A stretch of DNA of 64,000 bases from Nocardioidaceae bacterium (lineage in GTDB: Bacteria; Actinomycetota; Actinomycetes; Propionibacteriales; Nocardioidaceae). Positions 38,224 through 48,208 of this stretch are shown here, piece by piece. The position numbers and the translations under genes are program-made. The notes under the pieces are model-generated. The model was given only the letters and a program-made list of their open reading frames with translations, did no database searches and was not told the DNA's origin. The stretch lies in NCBI GenBank assembly GCA_009780515.1, contig WQZX01000001.1:1-64000 (forward strand), read 5' to 3'. Each line of letters begins with the position of its first letter. Positions within the stretch are counted from its first letter, which is position 1.

Positions 38224-39105
38224 TCAACGGAGCCGCCCCGCCATCCCCTCCAACCGCGCGATCCGGTCGGCGGTCGGCGGGTGGGTGGAGAAGAGGCGAG
38301 AGACGTCCTTGGCGCGGAACGGGTTGGCGATCATCATGTGGGCCGCGTTCTGCAGCTGGGGCGTGGGCTGGAGCGGCGCCTGGGCGGTGCCCTGCTCGAG
38401 CTTGCGGAGGGCCGAGGCGAGGGCGAGCGGGTCGCCGGTGAGGCGCGAGCCGTCCTCGTCGGCGTCGTACTCACGCGTGCGGCTGATGGCCATCTGGATG
38501 ATGCCGGCCGCGAACGGCGCCAGCATCGCCATCACCAGCATGCCCAGCGGGTTGGACCGGTTGTCTCGCCCGCCGCCACCGCCGAAGAACGAGGCGAACA
38601 TCAGCATCTGGCCGATCGAGGAGATGATCCCCGCGACGGCCGCGGCGACCGAGCTGGTCAGGATGTCGCGGTTGTAGACGTGCATCAGCTCGTGGCCGAG
38701 GACGCCCCGCAGCTCCCGCTCGTCGAGCAGCGCGAGGATGCCCTCGGTGCAGCAGACGGCGGCGTGGTCGGGGTTTCGGCCGGTGGCGAACGCGTTCGGT
38801 GCCTGGGTCGGCGACACGAAGAGCGAGGGCATCGGCAGACCGGCGGTCGTGGTCAGCTCGTGGACGATGCGGTACATCGCCGGCTGCTGCTGCTCAGTCA
38901 CCGGGTAGGCGCGCATCGCGCGGATCGCGAGCTTGTCGGAGTTCCAGTAGCCGTACGCGGTGGTGCCGAGCCCGATCAGCGCGAAGATCCAGATGAACGC
39001 CATGTTGCCCGTCGATCCGGCGATCACGCCGCCGATCGCGAGCAGCAGGGCGAAGATCGCGGCGAACAGGCCGGCGGTCTTGAGGCCGTTGAAGTGACGA
39101 TGCAT
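38224..39105 (-). CDS. htpX: Membrane zinc metalloprotease HtpX
   Basis: A 293-aa membrane protease that degrades damaged membrane proteins. Two N-terminal helices, the zinc motif GVLGHELMHVYNRD (HExxH form), a second helical pair around AGIISSIGQMLMFASFFG, and the third ligand region TREYDADEDGSRLTGD. The stop lies two bases from the repeat. It follows clgR in the same direction, 45 bases downstream, and could be part of its stress regulon. Confidence 0.92.
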   Translation of the reverse strand: MHRHFNGLKTAGLFAAIFALLLAIGGVIAGSTGNMAFIWIFALIGLGTTAYGYWNSDKLAIRAMRAYPVTEQQQPAMYRIVHELTTTAGLPMPSLFVSPTQAPNAFATGRNPDHAAVCCTEGILALLDERELRGVLGHELMHVYNRDILTSSVAAAVAGIISSIGQMLMFASFFGGGGGRDNRSNPLGMLVMAMLAPFAAGIIQMAISRTREYDADEDGSRLTGDPLALASALRKLEQGTAQAPLQPTPQLQNAAHMMIANPFRAKDVSRLFSTHPPTADRIARLEGMAGRLR

Positions 39106-39150
39106 GTCAGGAGAACGAGCGGAGCGTGGCCGTGGGTTCCGAGAGAGCGA

Positions 39151-39453
39151 TCACGCCGCGGAGGCGACGACCTCGGCGGGGCGGGTGCGCACCGTGATGG
39201 GCGTGGGCTCGAGGGCGGCCTCCTCGACGGCCACCGCGTGGGCCACGTCGCGGAGGACCACCGACAGCGGGACCTCCAGCGCGTCGCACAGCGAGGAGAG
39301 CAGCTCGGAGCTCGCCTCCTTCTGGCCGCGCTCGACCTCGGAGATGTACCCGAGGCTGACCCGGGCGACGCCGGAGACCTCGCGCAGGGTGAGGCCGAGC
39401 TCGGTGCGACGGCTGCGCAGCGCGTCGCCGAGCCGCTGGCGGAACAGCACCAT
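39151..39453 (-). CDS. clgR: ClgR-like XRE-family regulator
   Basis: A 100-aa helix-turn-helix protein. [20 protein letters not shown] followed by [26 protein letters not shown] closely matches ClgR, activator of clp protease genes in Streptomyces, Corynebacterium and Mycobacterium. The position next to cinA and near pgsA/ftsK/recA is also that of clgR. ATG at 39453 follows GGGGAG. The track's longer frame is not used. In mycobacteria ClgR also acts with recA control; the recA promoter here is of the related type. Confidence 0.88.
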   Translation of the reverse strand: MVLFRQRLGDALRSRRTELGLTLREVSGVARVSLGYISEVERGQKEASSELLSSLCDALEVPLSVVLRDVAHAVAVEEAALEPTPITVRTRPAEVVASAA

Positions 39454-39497
39454 CGTGGTCTCCCCTCGGTCGGGCCCTGGATCTGTGTGGTGCAACG

Positions 39498-40004
39498 CTA
39501 CCCGAGGCCTGGATCTTCCGTGTGCCGACTCACTCTGCCGGACGCCGCCGACACCCCTGCCGCGACCGCCGCGGTCACGACCTGTGCCTGGATCGAGGAC
39601 CGGTCGCCGTCCAGCTCGAGCGGGATGGCGGTCGAGCCCTCGGCGACGGCCACGCCGACGAAGACCGTGCCGACCGGCTTGCCCTCCTGCCGGTCGGGGC
39701 CCGCAACGCCGGTGGTGCTCAGCGCCAGGTCGGTCTGCAGCAGCCGACGCGCGCCCTCGGCCATCGCCACGGCGCACGCGGCCGAGACGACGCCGTGCTC
39801 CTCGACGACCTCGGCGGGTACGTCCAGCACCCGCATCTTGGCCTCGCTGGCATAGGTCACCACGCCGCCGGCGTACACCTGGGAGGAGCCGGGGACCTCG
39901 GTGACCGCGGCGGCGAGCCGCCCCCCGGTCAGGGACTCGGCGGTCGCGAGGGTCATCCCGCGCGCGCCGAGCGCGGCGACGAGGTCGGCGGGGGTCGGCT
40001 CCAC
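39498..40004 (-). CDS. CinA C-terminal family protein (nicotinamide-nucleotide amidase)
   Basis: A 168-aa stand-alone CinA C-terminal domain (PncC-type): [31 protein letters not shown]-type start, [16 protein letters not shown], and [27 protein letters not shown]. The family deamidates nicotinamide mononucleotide. GTG at 40004 follows TAGCGT by seven bases, a leaderless form; that TAG is the stop codon of the upstream nuclease gene. Confidence 0.88.
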   Translation of the reverse strand: MEPTPADLVAALGARGMTLATAESLTGGRLAAAVTEVPGSSQVYAGGVVTYASEAKMRVLDVPAEVVEEHGVVSAACAVAMAEGARRLLQTDLALSTTGVAGPDRQEGKPVGTVFVGVAVAEGSTAIPLELDGDRSSIQAQVVTAAVAAGVSAASGRVSRHTEDPGLG

Positions 40005-40011
40005 GCCGCCG

Positions 40012-40017
40012 ACGCTA
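40012..40017 (-). promoter_or_regulatory. -10 TAGCGT overlapping the nuclease stop codon
   Basis: TAGCGT, then CGGCGGC, then GTG at 40004 on the minus strand. Its TAG is the stop codon of the gene at 40015. Confidence 0.5.
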
Positions 40018-43000
40018 CCGCTTGGCCACGTGGATCGTGACGTGCCCCTTGGCGCCGAGCAGGTAGGTGCTGCCGCCGTAGGAGATGGTCAGCCTCTTGG
40101 CGCCGGTCGTCGGGAACGCCTTGAGGCGGACCGTCGCGCGGCCGCCCTTCAGCGTCGCCTTCACCGGCTTGACGCCGCCACCGGAGACCGTCACCCTGCC
40201 GGTGGCGCTCACGCCTGCGGCGTTCGTGACCCGGATGGCGATGCCCGCCCTGGTCCGCTTCACCACGACGTGCTTCGGGGACGCCTCGCCGGTGACCTTC
40301 ACGCTGCCCTTCGCGACGGTCAGCCTCGCGCTGCCCGTGCCGCTCGTGACCGAGTCGTCGCCGGCGTACGCGATCCTCACCGGGTACGCCGCCGCGCGCG
40401 GGGCCAGCTTGCGGGTCGAGATCCGCACTGTGGCGGTGCCGGAGGCGCTCAGCGTGCCGCTCCCGAGCGCGACCGAGCCGGACTTCAGCGTGACGGTGCC
40501 GCTCGGCGAGGCACCGGTCGCGCTCACCGTCACGCGCACGGTGGTCGTGCCGCCGTAGACCAGCCGGGCCGACGTACCGCTGACGGTCGGGGTCGCCGGC
40601 GGGGTCGTCGCCGTGGGCAGCCTCAGCCCGACGATCTCAGGGTCGTGGTCGGAGGTTCCGAAGGGGTTGTCGGCGCTGAACAGCTGCGTCACGTTGTAGT
40701 TGACGCGGCTGTAGTCGTAGGCCACCGGCTCCTGGCCGTCGATCTGCCAGACGTCCGCGCCGGTCACCATCGACAGCGCCGCGGGGTTGGCCAGCGCGTG
40801 GTCGAGCGAGCCCTCCTCGCCGCCGTAGGAGTACGTCGCCTTGGCGCCGGAGCCGTTCTCGTGGGTCTGGATGTCGGTGTAGCCCCTGCCGTAGAGGTAC
40901 TCCAACGGGTCCTCGTGCGTGTAGGAGTTGAAGTCGCCCAGCAGGAATACCGGCTGGATGCCGGTGCTCGTCTGCAGCCCGGAGACCCAGTTGCTCACGT
41001 CGGCGGCCTCGTGGACCCGGGTGCAGTCGAAGCCGCCCTGGTCCGAGGCAGGATCGGTGTCCTCCGCGTCGGTCACGGTCGCGGCGGCACCGCTCTGACC
41101 GACCTCGGGCGCGCCGCTCGCGTCGTGGCCGCAGTCGGAGAACAGGCCGCTGGAGTCGGCGCCCTTGGACTTCCAGTGGTTCGCGACGACGAGGAACGCG
41201 TCCGCGTCGGGCTCGCCGACACCCTTGAACGCCTGGGCGAGCGGCTCACGGGCGATGGAGAACGGCTGCCCGTCGGCGGAGTCGTCGGCGAGGACGTGCG
41301 ACGCCCCGACCGGCGTGATCGCGGCCGGCCGGTAGACGAAGGCGGTCCGGATCACGTCCTGCTGCGCGATCGGCGGCAGGTCGCTCGCGGCCGGCGAGTG
41401 CACGTAGTCCCAGGTGCCGGCGCCGTCCTTGGCGTTGAGCGCGTCCACGATCGTCTGGACCGCGGTGTCGCGGTCGAGCCCGAACTTCGCGCCGTTCTCG
41501 ACCTCCTCGAGCGACACCACGCTCGCACTGAGGCCGTTGATGGCGGTCACCTCCTTGGCCAGCTGGTTCTGGAAGGCCGCGGGCGTCGCCGCACCTCGCG
41601 GACCCGGGTCACCGTTGGACGCCTGGCAGTTGTTCACGCCGACCGGGTTGCCGGCGCGGTCCTTGTAGTAGGTGCAGGTCCCGAGGCCGGCGTCGACGTA
41701 GTCCTGACCGGTCAGCGGGAAGAAGTTCTCCATGTTGAACGTCGCCAGGTGCACGTCGCCCCCGACCGGCTGCGGTGCCGCGTTGGCGCCGTCGCGCAGG
41801 TCGGTGAAGGTCGCCACGTCGGCGCCGGTGTCGGTCACCTGGTGGTTCGGCTGGTAGGTCCAGGCGCCGTTGCGGTAGTCGAGGATGACGCCGTCGCTGC
41901 CGAACGTCGCCGCGGCGCCGATCGTGACCGATCTGGTCTGCGTGATCCACGGCAGCGGGTCGCCGGAGTACGACGCGGTCGAGTAGTTCCAGCTCGAGCC
42001 GTCGTCCAGGGTGATGGTGTGGTCGGCGTCGAACGCGGCCGTGCTCTGCGCGTCGGCCGAGCCCGGCCTCGCCACGTCCGTCGGGTCGTTCAGCGGCTTG
42101 GTGCTGTCGGCCGCGAGCACGATCGTGCCGTAGTAGTTGAGGTCGTAGTTGTCGGTCACCGTGTAGTGCCCCTGCGGCGCGATCAGCTCCGACTCATGCG
42201 CCTCGCGCTTCGCGTCGGTGTCCAGGTCGCTCCACGACAGGCGGGCCGGGGTGACCGCGGCCAGCGCCGGGGTCACCGTGGTCACGCTCGGACTGCTGAT
42301 CTCGGTCTCGCCCAGGTGCTCCTGCACCGTTCCGGTCACGCTCACCGACTGACCGACGGTCACCTGGGCCGCCGAGCTCGAGCCGTAGACGAACACCGCG
42401 TCCGAGGCACCCGGCGTCGCGTCGGTGCTGCCGCCGGTGCCGGCGGTCTGGAGCGTGAAGCCGCTCAGCCCACCGGTCGGGTACGCCGCCGTGACGATGC
42501 CCTGCACGGTCACCGAGCAGCCGACGTACGGCGAGGTGTCGGTGCTCGTGCCCTGGACCTCGGCGATCGACGGGGTGGGGTCGGTCTGGGTGCAGCTGCC
42601 GGTGGAGCCGCCGCCGGTCTGGCCCGCGGCGTTCGACGGCGTCGGCGTGCCGACCGAGAAGTCGGCGTGGTTGTCGTCGGTGTCGGTGCCGTCCACCATG
42701 CGGTACGCCGACGTCGTCGCGTCCAGGTCGGTGCCCTGCGCGGAGCCCTCGAAGGTGTTCGCGTCCGCGCCGTAGCCCAGCGCGTCGACGACGTGCGCGG
42801 TGTTCGCGATGTCACCGGTCGGCGGGACCGGCGGGCTCGCCTGGTCGCTGAGCACGACGAGCCCGGCCGCGTAGTAGAAGTCCGGAGCGGACGGCCAGGT
42901 GAGGTCGGGCGTCGGAAGTGCCGCGCCGACCGCCTTGGCGTCCCCGTGACCCTGGATCAGGAAGTGGCCGTGCGCCGGGATCGTGCCCGAGAGCGTCGTA

Positions 43001-44082
43001 CCGGTGAGAGGCAGCGGGTAGGTCCCGGTGCCGCGGAGGTCGGCGCCGTACCCGATCGAGTAGGTGCCGAGGTCGACCGGGCTGTCGGTGGGGTTGTAGA
43101 GCTCGACGAAGTCGTTCAGGAAGGACGCGCCGGTGTAGCCGCCGTCGGTGTAGACCTCGCTGATCAGGACGTGCGGCCCGGTCGGTCCGCCACTGCCGGC
43201 CTTCGCGACGACGGTGAAGGTCACCTTCGTGCTCGCGGTCGCCTGAGTGCCGTCGGTGACGTGCAGCGTCGCGGTGAACACGCCCGACGTCGTCGGCCGG
43301 CCGGTGATCGCACCCGTGTCGCCGTCCAGGGCCAGGCCGTCGGGGAGGCCCTCGGAGGTCCAGCTGTACGGCGCCGTGCCACCGCTCGCCTGGGGGTCGA
43401 TCTCGGTGATGTCGTCGCCGACGGTCGCCGTCTGGTCGCCGATGGCACCGATCGACACCGAGCCCGCTCCACCGGACGAGGTGTCGCAGGACGAGTCCTT
43501 CTCCGAGGAGTTCTGTGGGCTCGGCGTACCGGCGCTGAAGTCTGCCGCGTTGTCGTCGGTGTCGACGCCGCACTCCGCCCGGCTGACCGACTGCGGGTTG
43601 CTCGGCGCCGGCGTCGGGCCACTGCCCTCGTAGGTGGTCGCCGTCGCCCCGTAGCCGACCCGGTCGATCACCGTGCTGCCGTCCACCAGCTCGACGCGGC
43701 CCGCACCGGTCGCCATCGCCGTGGTGCCCGTCGCGTCGGGCGTCGGCAGGTCCGTGGTGCCGCCGCTGCCTCCGGCCTCCTCCACCAGGTAGTAGGAGTA
43801 CGCCGGGACCGTGCCGCTCAGCTGCGTCGCCTGCGCGCTCGTGCCGGTCGCGCTGTAGTAGTCGACGTGCCAGCCGTCGACCGACACGTCGCTCCCCGAC
43901 GGGTTGAACAGCTCGACGAAGTCGTTCTTGTACGTCGAGCCGGAGTTGCCGCCACCGCCGTACACCTCGTTGACGACGAGGCCTCCGCTCGCCGCGTGGG
44001 CGGGTTCCGCGAGGCCGGTCAGCCCGGCGAGGGCGAGCAGCGGGAGGGTGGTGGATGCGATGATCCGTCGCGAGAGACGCAT
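40015..44082 (-). CDS. Large secreted multidomain nuclease (ExeM/NucH-like)
   Basis: A 1355-aa exported protein. In order: signal peptide (IIASTTLPLLALAGLTGLAE); lamin-tail domain (~30-170, VVNEVYGGGGNSGSTYKNDF); Ig-like module (~215-290); second lamin-tail domain (~300-470, VLISEVYTDGGYTGASFLND); OB-like region (~490-600); endonuclease/exonuclease/phosphatase domain (~790-1130) with ATFNMENFFPLTG, LLGDFNSYTHEDP and GTSDHDPEIVGL; then two or three Ig-like repeats to the end. It would degrade extracellular DNA. I chose ATG 44082; the frame's earlier residues are not signal-like. No cell-wall sorting signal is seen. Confidence 0.88.
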   Translation of the reverse strand: MRLSRRIIASTTLPLLALAGLTGLAEPAHAASGGLVVNEVYGGGGNSGSTYKNDFVELFNPSGSDVSVDGWHVDYYSATGTSAQATQLSGTVPAYSYYLVEEAGGSGGTTDLPTPDATGTTAMATGAGRVELVDGSTVIDRVGYGATATTYEGSGPTPAPSNPQSVSRAECGVDTDDNAADFSAGTPSPQNSSEKDSSCDTSSGGAGSVSIGAIGDQTATVGDDITEIDPQASGGTAPYSWTSEGLPDGLALDGDTGAITGRPTTSGVFTATLHVTDGTQATASTKVTFTVVAKAGSGGPTGPHVLISEVYTDGGYTGASFLNDFVELYNPTDSPVDLGTYSIGYGADLRGTGTYPLPLTGTTLSGTIPAHGHFLIQGHGDAKAVGAALPTPDLTWPSAPDFYYAAGLVVLSDQASPPVPPTGDIANTAHVVDALGYGADANTFEGSAQGTDLDATTSAYRMVDGTDTDDNHADFSVGTPTPSNAAGQTGGGSTGSCTQTDPTPSIAEVQGTSTDTSPYVGCSVTVQGIVTAAYPTGGLSGFTLQTAGTGGSTDATPGASDAVFVYGSSSAAQVTVGQSVSVTGTVQEHLGETEISSPSVTTVTPALAAVTPARLSWSDLDTDAKREAHESELIAPQGHYTVTDNYDLNYYGTIVLAADSTKPLNDPTDVARPGSADAQSTAAFDADHTITLDDGSSWNYSTASYSGDPLPWITQTRSVTIGAAATFGSDGVILDYRNGAWTYQPNHQVTDTGADVATFTDLRDGANAAPQPVGGDVHLATFNMENFFPLTGQDYVDAGLGTCTYYKDRAGNPVGVNNCQASNGDPGPRGAATPAAFQNQLAKEVTAINGLSASVVSLEEVENGAKFGLDRDTAVQTIVDALNAKDGAGTWDYVHSPAASDLPPIAQQDVIRTAFVYRPAAITPVGASHVLADDSADGQPFSIAREPLAQAFKGVGEPDADAFLVVANHWKSKGADSSGLFSDCGHDASGAPEVGQSGAAATVTDAEDTDPASDQGGFDCTRVHEAADVSNWVSGLQTSTGIQPVFLLGDFNSYTHEDPLEYLYGRGYTDIQTHENGSGAKATYSYGGEEGSLDHALANPAALSMVTGADVWQIDGQEPVAYDYSRVNYNVTQLFSADNPFGTSDHDPEIVGLRLPTATTPPATPTVSGTSARLVYGGTTTVRVTVSATGASPSGTVTLKSGSVALGSGTLSASGTATVRISTRKLAPRAAAYPVRIAYAGDDSVTSGTGSARLTVAKGSVKVTGEASPKHVVVKRTRAGIAIRVTNAAGVSATGRVTVSGGGVKPVKATLKGGRATVRLKAFPTTGAKRLTISYGGSTYLLGAKGHVTIHVAKR

Positions 44083-44217
44083 GGGTGCCAGTGCTCCGAG
44101 CTGTGGACTTGTACTCGCAGGCACACCCGAGAAGTCCCCGCGACGTGGACAGCGCGAGAGTGGCGCTCCCCGCCGTCCGGGCGGTGGCGGCCACCCCAAC
44201 GGCGACCGGCGGTCGGG

Positions 44218-44874
44218 TTACGAGTCGGCGCGCGGGGCGCCCTCGGCGGCCGTCGCGGCGCGGGCCTGCGCGCGTCGCTGCGCGGAGGCGTCGCGGAAGA
44301 ACTCGTAGCCGGAGGTGAGCGTCAGCACGAACGCGATCGCCAGCAGCACCAGCGCGAGCACGTAGACGACCTTGCCCGGGACGTCCCACCAGCCGGTCGC
44401 CTCCAGCAGGGGCAGCGTGAGGAAGCCCAGCGCGAGGCCCTGGGTCGCGGTCTTGACCTTGCCGCTCCAGGCGGCCGGGATGACGACCGACCTCATGATC
44501 GACAGGCGCAGCAGGGTCACCGACCACTCACGCGCGAGCACGATGATCGTGATCGCCCACATCCACCACTCGCCCATGATGATCGACAGTCCGATGAAGG
44601 CCATGCCGGTGATCGCCTTGTCGGCGATCGGGTCGGCGATCTTGCCGAAGTCGGTGACCAGGTCGTGCTTGCGGGCGAGGTCGCCGTCGACCTTGTCGGT
44701 CAGCATGGCCAGCGCGAAGATCGCCCACGCGCAGATGCGCCAGCCGATGTGGCCGCCGCCGTCGTGCAGGAGGACCCAGCCGTACACCGGGACCAGGACG
44801 ATCCGCAGCGTCGTGAGCGCGTTGGGGACGTTCCAGTTCGACGTCTTCGCCTCGCGAGCGGCCCCGTCGGTCAC
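44218..44874 (-). CDS. pgsA: CDP-diacylglycerol-glycerol-3-phosphate phosphatidyltransferase
   Basis: A 218-aa membrane enzyme of phosphatidylglycerol synthesis. The CDP-alcohol phosphotransferase motif DG-x2-AR-x8-G-x3-D-x3-D is present in KVDGDLARKHDLVTDFGKIA followed by DPIAD. About five helices. It starts one base after the rimO stop, in the conserved ftsK-rodZ-rimO-pgsA order. Confidence 0.9.
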   Translation of the reverse strand: MTDGAAREAKTSNWNVPNALTTLRIVLVPVYGWVLLHDGGGHIGWRICAWAIFALAMLTDKVDGDLARKHDLVTDFGKIADPIADKAITGMAFIGLSIIMGEWWMWAITIIVLAREWSVTLLRLSIMRSVVIPAAWSGKVKTATQGLALGFLTLPLLEATGWWDVPGKVVYVLALVLLAIAFVLTLTSGYEFFRDASAQRRAQARAATAAEGAPRADS

Positions 44875-44875
44875 C

Positions 44876-46294
44876 TCAGTCCTCCATCGCTTCGGCGATC
44901 AGGTCGACCCCGTCGCTGGCCACGACCCGTGCGCGCACCAGGTCGCCGACGCGCAACGACCCCGCCGTGTCGACGACGTACGTCGCGCCGTCGACCTCGG
45001 GACCCTGGTGGGCGGCCCGACCCTCGACGTGACCCGGCTCGCCGTCGGGCTGGAGGTCCTCGACCAGCACCACGACCTCCTCGCCGATGCGCGCCTCGGC
45101 CCGCTCGGCGTTGACCGCCGTGACGACATCGGTGACGTGCTCCACCCGGGCACGGATCTCGTCCTCGTCCAGCTTGCCGTCGAAGCCCTCGGCCTCGGTG
45201 CCGTCCTCGTCGGAGTAGCCGAACACGCCGGTGACGTCCATCCGGGCGGCGACCAGGAAGTCCGTCAGGACCTGCAGGTCCTCGTCGGTCTCGCCGGGGA
45301 AGCCCACGATGACGTTGGAGCGCACGCCCGCGGCCGGGGCGTTCGCGCGCACCTGGTCGAGCAGCCCGAGGAAGCTCTCCGCGTCGCCGAACCGGCGCAT
45401 CCGCCTCAGCACCGGGTTGCTGGCGTGCTGGAACGACAGGTCGAAGTACGGCGCCACCCCGGGCGTCGTCGCGATCGCCTCGATCAGCCCCGGGCGTGTC
45501 TCCGCGGGCTGGAGGTAGGACACCCGGACCCGCTCGATGCCGTCGATGGCCGCCACCTCCGGCAGCAGCGTCTCGAGCAGCCGGATGTCGCCGAGGTCCT
45601 TGCCGTAGGACGTGTTGTTCTCCGAGACGAGGAACAGCTCCCTCACGCCCTGCGTCGCCAGCCAGCGCGCCTCGTCGAGCACCTCCGAGGTCCGGCGGCT
45701 GACGAAGGAGCCACGGAACATCGGGATCGCGCAGAAGGTGCAGCGCCGGTCGCAGCCGTTGGCCAGCTTGAGCGGCGCCATCGGGCCGGAGTCGAGACGG
45801 GTGCGCACGCCCGAGACCCCCTGGAGGCTGGTCGAGCCTGACGAGACCTCCGAGGAGCGCTCGGCGGGACTGATCGGCAGCAGCAGGCGCCGGTCCTTCG
45901 GCGTGTGCGGGTGCGGCCTGTCGCCGGCGAGGATCGAGCGCAGCCGGCCCGCGATGTCGTCGTAGTCGTCGAAGCCGAGCACGGCGTCGGCCTCGGGAAG
46001 CTCGGCGGCCAGGCCCTCGCCGTACCGCTCGGCCAGGCAGCCGACGGCCACGACCGCCCGCGTGCGGCCGGTCTCCTTGAGGTCCGACGCGGCCAGCAGC
46101 GTGTCTATGGAGTCCTTCTTGGCTGCGTCGACGAAGCCACAGGTGTTGACCACGACCGTGTCGGCGGCCTCCGGATCGTCGACCAGCTGGAAGCCGTCGG
46201 CGGCGAGACGGCCGGCGAGCTCCTCGGAGTCGACGTCGTTGCGGGCGCAGCCGAGGGTGAGCAGGGCGACGGAGAGCGGCGGTGAAGTGGTCAT
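44876..46294 (-). CDS. rimO: Ribosomal protein S12 methylthiotransferase RimO
   Basis: A 472-aa radical-SAM methylthiotransferase that modifies an Asp of ribosomal protein S12. N-terminal cluster cysteines are in [17 protein letters not shown] and VGCLAERYG; the radical-SAM triad is CDRRCTFC; the TRAM domain is at the C-terminus ([15 protein letters not shown]). Between the two halves, residues ~145-162 ([16 protein letters not shown]) are encoded by an inserted GGTCTCG..CTCGACCA repeat, an unusual linker that keeps the frame. Confidence 0.92.
   Translation of the reverse strand: MTTSPPLSVALLTLGCARNDVDSEELAGRLAADGFQLVDDPEAADTVVVNTCGFVDAAKKDSIDTLLAASDLKETGRTRAVVAVGCLAERYGEGLAAELPEADAVLGFDDYDDIAGRLRSILAGDRPHPHTPKDRRLLLPISPAERSSEVSSGSTSLQGVSGVRTRLDSGPMAPLKLANGCDRRCTFCAIPMFRGSFVSRRTSEVLDEARWLATQGVRELFLVSENNTSYGKDLGDIRLLETLLPEVAAIDGIERVRVSYLQPAETRPGLIEAIATTPGVAPYFDLSFQHASNPVLRRMRRFGDAESFLGLLDQVRANAPAAGVRSNVIVGFPGETDEDLQVLTDFLVAARMDVTGVFGYSDEDGTEAEGFDGKLDEDEIRARVEHVTDVVTAVNAERAEARIGEEVVVLVEDLQPDGEPGHVEGRAAHQGPEVDGATYVVDTAGSLRVGDLVRARVVASDGVDLIAEAMED
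45822..45849 (-). repeat. Intergenic-type repeat inserted in frame in rimO
   Basis: Minus strand reads GGTCTCGTCAGGCTCGACCA then GCCTC, matching GGTCTCGACAGGCTCGACCA at 29768 with few changes. It encodes a Ser-rich linker between the RimO N-terminal and radical-SAM domains. Confidence 0.65.
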
Positions 46295-46360
46295 GTCTGC
46301 CCCCGAGTATGACGGCTCGGGGCGTCCGTCAGGGAATCTGAGCGGCCGCGGAGGGACCGG

Positions 46361-48208
46361 TCAGCGGCTGACCAGGGTGGCGGTGGTCGCCTCGCCGGTC
46401 TTGCCCAGCGCCTGCGCGGGCTTGCCCGCGATCGAGGCGGTGACCGAGCCGTCGGACGTCCAGACCTTGACCGGCGCGACCGCCTTGAGGTTCGCGGTCT
46501 GGCCGAAGGCGAGCGGGCCGTTGAGGACGGTGCGGCCGGTGGCGTCGTGGACGATCACCTTCGCCCCGCCGTGCGCGGCCGTCAGCACGACCTTCACCGG
46601 GTCGCCCTTGGTGTTCATCGAGCGGGCGATGCCGCCGCTCTGGTTGAGCACCGGGGTGTCGCCGATGGGCGCCGGGCCGCCGAGCAGCAGCCGGGCGACC
46701 GACCAGATCAGCACCGCGCCCATGACGGCCGAGATCAGGACCGACCAGTTGCGGCCACCGCGGGTGCTGCGGATGGACCCGCCGTGACCGGTCGCCAGCT
46801 CGGACTCGAAGATCCGGCGGGGGTCGACCGGCGCGTCGGCGTACGTGCTGTCGTACGTCGCGACCAGCGGCCCGGCGTCGATGCCGAGGACGCGGCAGAG
46901 GGTGCGGAGGTGGCCGCGTGCGTAGAAGTCCCCGCCGCAGGGCGCGAAGTCGTCGACCTCCATCGCCTCGATCACGTGGGGCCGGATGCGGGTGCGGGTG
47001 GAGAGCTGGTCGATCGAGAGCCGCAGCCGCTCGCGGGCCGCGGCAAGCTGGTTGCCGACCACGGGGTCGGCGGCGCCGTTGAGCGCGAGGTCCTCGAGCA
47101 CCACCGTCTGCGTCTCCTGCGGATCCGGCTCCGCCACGGCCGTCGCTGCCGCCGGGGCGACCTCAGCACGCGGGCTGCCGGCCATGTCCACACGCGCTGC
47201 CAGGACGGTCGTGCGTCCGGGGAGCGGCGGGGCGGCGGCGAGCGACTGCGCCGACGGACCGTCGACGGGCGGGATCTCGCCGGTGTCGGTCAGGTCGGCC
47301 GCGGTGCCGCCGGTCTCACCGGAGAGGTCCACGGTGTCCTCGGCGTCGGCCGGAGCCGCGGCGTACGCCGGGGAGCCGGGCCAGGCCGTGGGCGCCGGCG
47401 GCGTCGGCGCGACCGCCGCCTCGTGCTGGTCGGGATCGACGACGGGACGCTCGGCGGTGTCGTCGGAGTCGTCGAAGTCCTGGGCGGGGCTGTCGTCGTC
47501 GGAGTAGAGGTCCGCGAAGGTCGGGACGGCGCGCGTCTCGGGCGCCGGACCGGCGTAGCCGCCGCGGTCGTCGCGGGAGTCGTCGGAGTCGTCGGCGTCG
47601 TGGTCGTCGTGCAGGCCCGGCACGACCTCGACGACGTCGGCGCGACCGTCCGCCAGCGCGGCGAGGGTGTCGCTGAGGTGCGGCATCGACGAGCCCACGA
47701 CGCGCGTGGCGAGGGTGAGAGGTACGACGAGCTGCCGGTCGTCGTGCCCGACGACGAGGAGGTGGCCGTCGCGCAGCGGCGTGCGGCGCGGCAGGTGCTC
47801 GAGGCACTCGACCTCGTGCCAGGCGACGCCCTGCCACTTCGCGCCCTCACGCAGCCGGACCCCGCGCCCGTCGACGACCATCAGCGGCGCGCGTGCGTCG
47901 ATGAGGGTGACGACGTAGGCGGCGGTCACCAGCAGCATCACGCCGAGGGCGAGCCAGTCCAGGGCGCCGGCGTCGCCGCCGAACGCACGTACGGCGAAGG
48001 CGATGGTGAGCAGGCCGGCGACGACCGCGACGGCGGCGGCGAGCGGCACGTTGCGGCGTACCTCGACGCTGCGGCCCGCCGGCTTCTCCTCGGTGTCCTC
48101 CTCGGTGTGTTCCCGGGGGCTCTCCTGCGGCTGATCCACGCTGTCCACCTGGTCCTCCGGCTGCTGGATGGGGTGCTCGTTGGTGGTGTCGTCGTTCATC
48201 GGACTCAC
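46361..48208 (-). CDS. RodZ-like helix-turn-helix membrane protein
   Basis: A 615-aa protein. Two N-terminal helices (VPLAAAVAVVAGLLTIAFAV; LALGVMLLVTAAYVV), a PH-like segment (LMVVDGRGVRLREGAKW), a long acidic disordered region (HDADDSDDSRDDRGG..), then a RodZ-type helix-turn-helix (LAAARERLRLSIDQLSTRTR, IRPHVIEAMEVDDFAPCGGD), a helix (VLISAVMGAVLIWSVARLLL) and an extracellular DUF4115-like domain. It is likely linked to cell shape or division. GTG at 48208 overlaps the ftsK stop by four bases. The extra N-terminal membrane part makes it longer than ordinary RodZ. Confidence 0.75.
   Translation of the reverse strand: MSPMNDDTTNEHPIQQPEDQVDSVDQPQESPREHTEEDTEEKPAGRSVEVRRNVPLAAAVAVVAGLLTIAFAVRAFGGDAGALDWLALGVMLLVTAAYVVTLIDARAPLMVVDGRGVRLREGAKWQGVAWHEVECLEHLPRRTPLRDGHLLVVGHDDRQLVVPLTLATRVVGSSMPHLSDTLAALADGRADVVEVVPGLHDDHDADDSDDSRDDRGGYAGPAPETRAVPTFADLYSDDDSPAQDFDDSDDTAERPVVDPDQHEAAVAPTPPAPTAWPGSPAYAAAPADAEDTVDLSGETGGTAADLTDTGEIPPVDGPSAQSLAAAPPLPGRTTVLAARVDMAGSPRAEVAPAAATAVAEPDPQETQTVVLEDLALNGAADPVVGNQLAAARERLRLSIDQLSTRTRIRPHVIEAMEVDDFAPCGGDFYARGHLRTLCRVLGIDAGPLVATYDSTYADAPVDPRRIFESELATGHGGSIRSTRGGRNWSVLISAVMGAVLIWSVARLLLGGPAPIGDTPVLNQSGGIARSMNTKGDPVKVVLTAAHGGAKVIVHDATGRTVLNGPLAFGQTANLKAVAPVKVWTSDGSVTASIAGKPAQALGKTGEATTATLVSR

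Noticed and set aside
39901-45114. A 1737-aa open frame on the plus strand, and similar long frames such as 14324-17596 minus (1090 aa)
   Set aside because: These are antisense shadows of well-recognised genes in GC-rich DNA; they have no family motifs and have Arg/Gly/Ala-biased composition.
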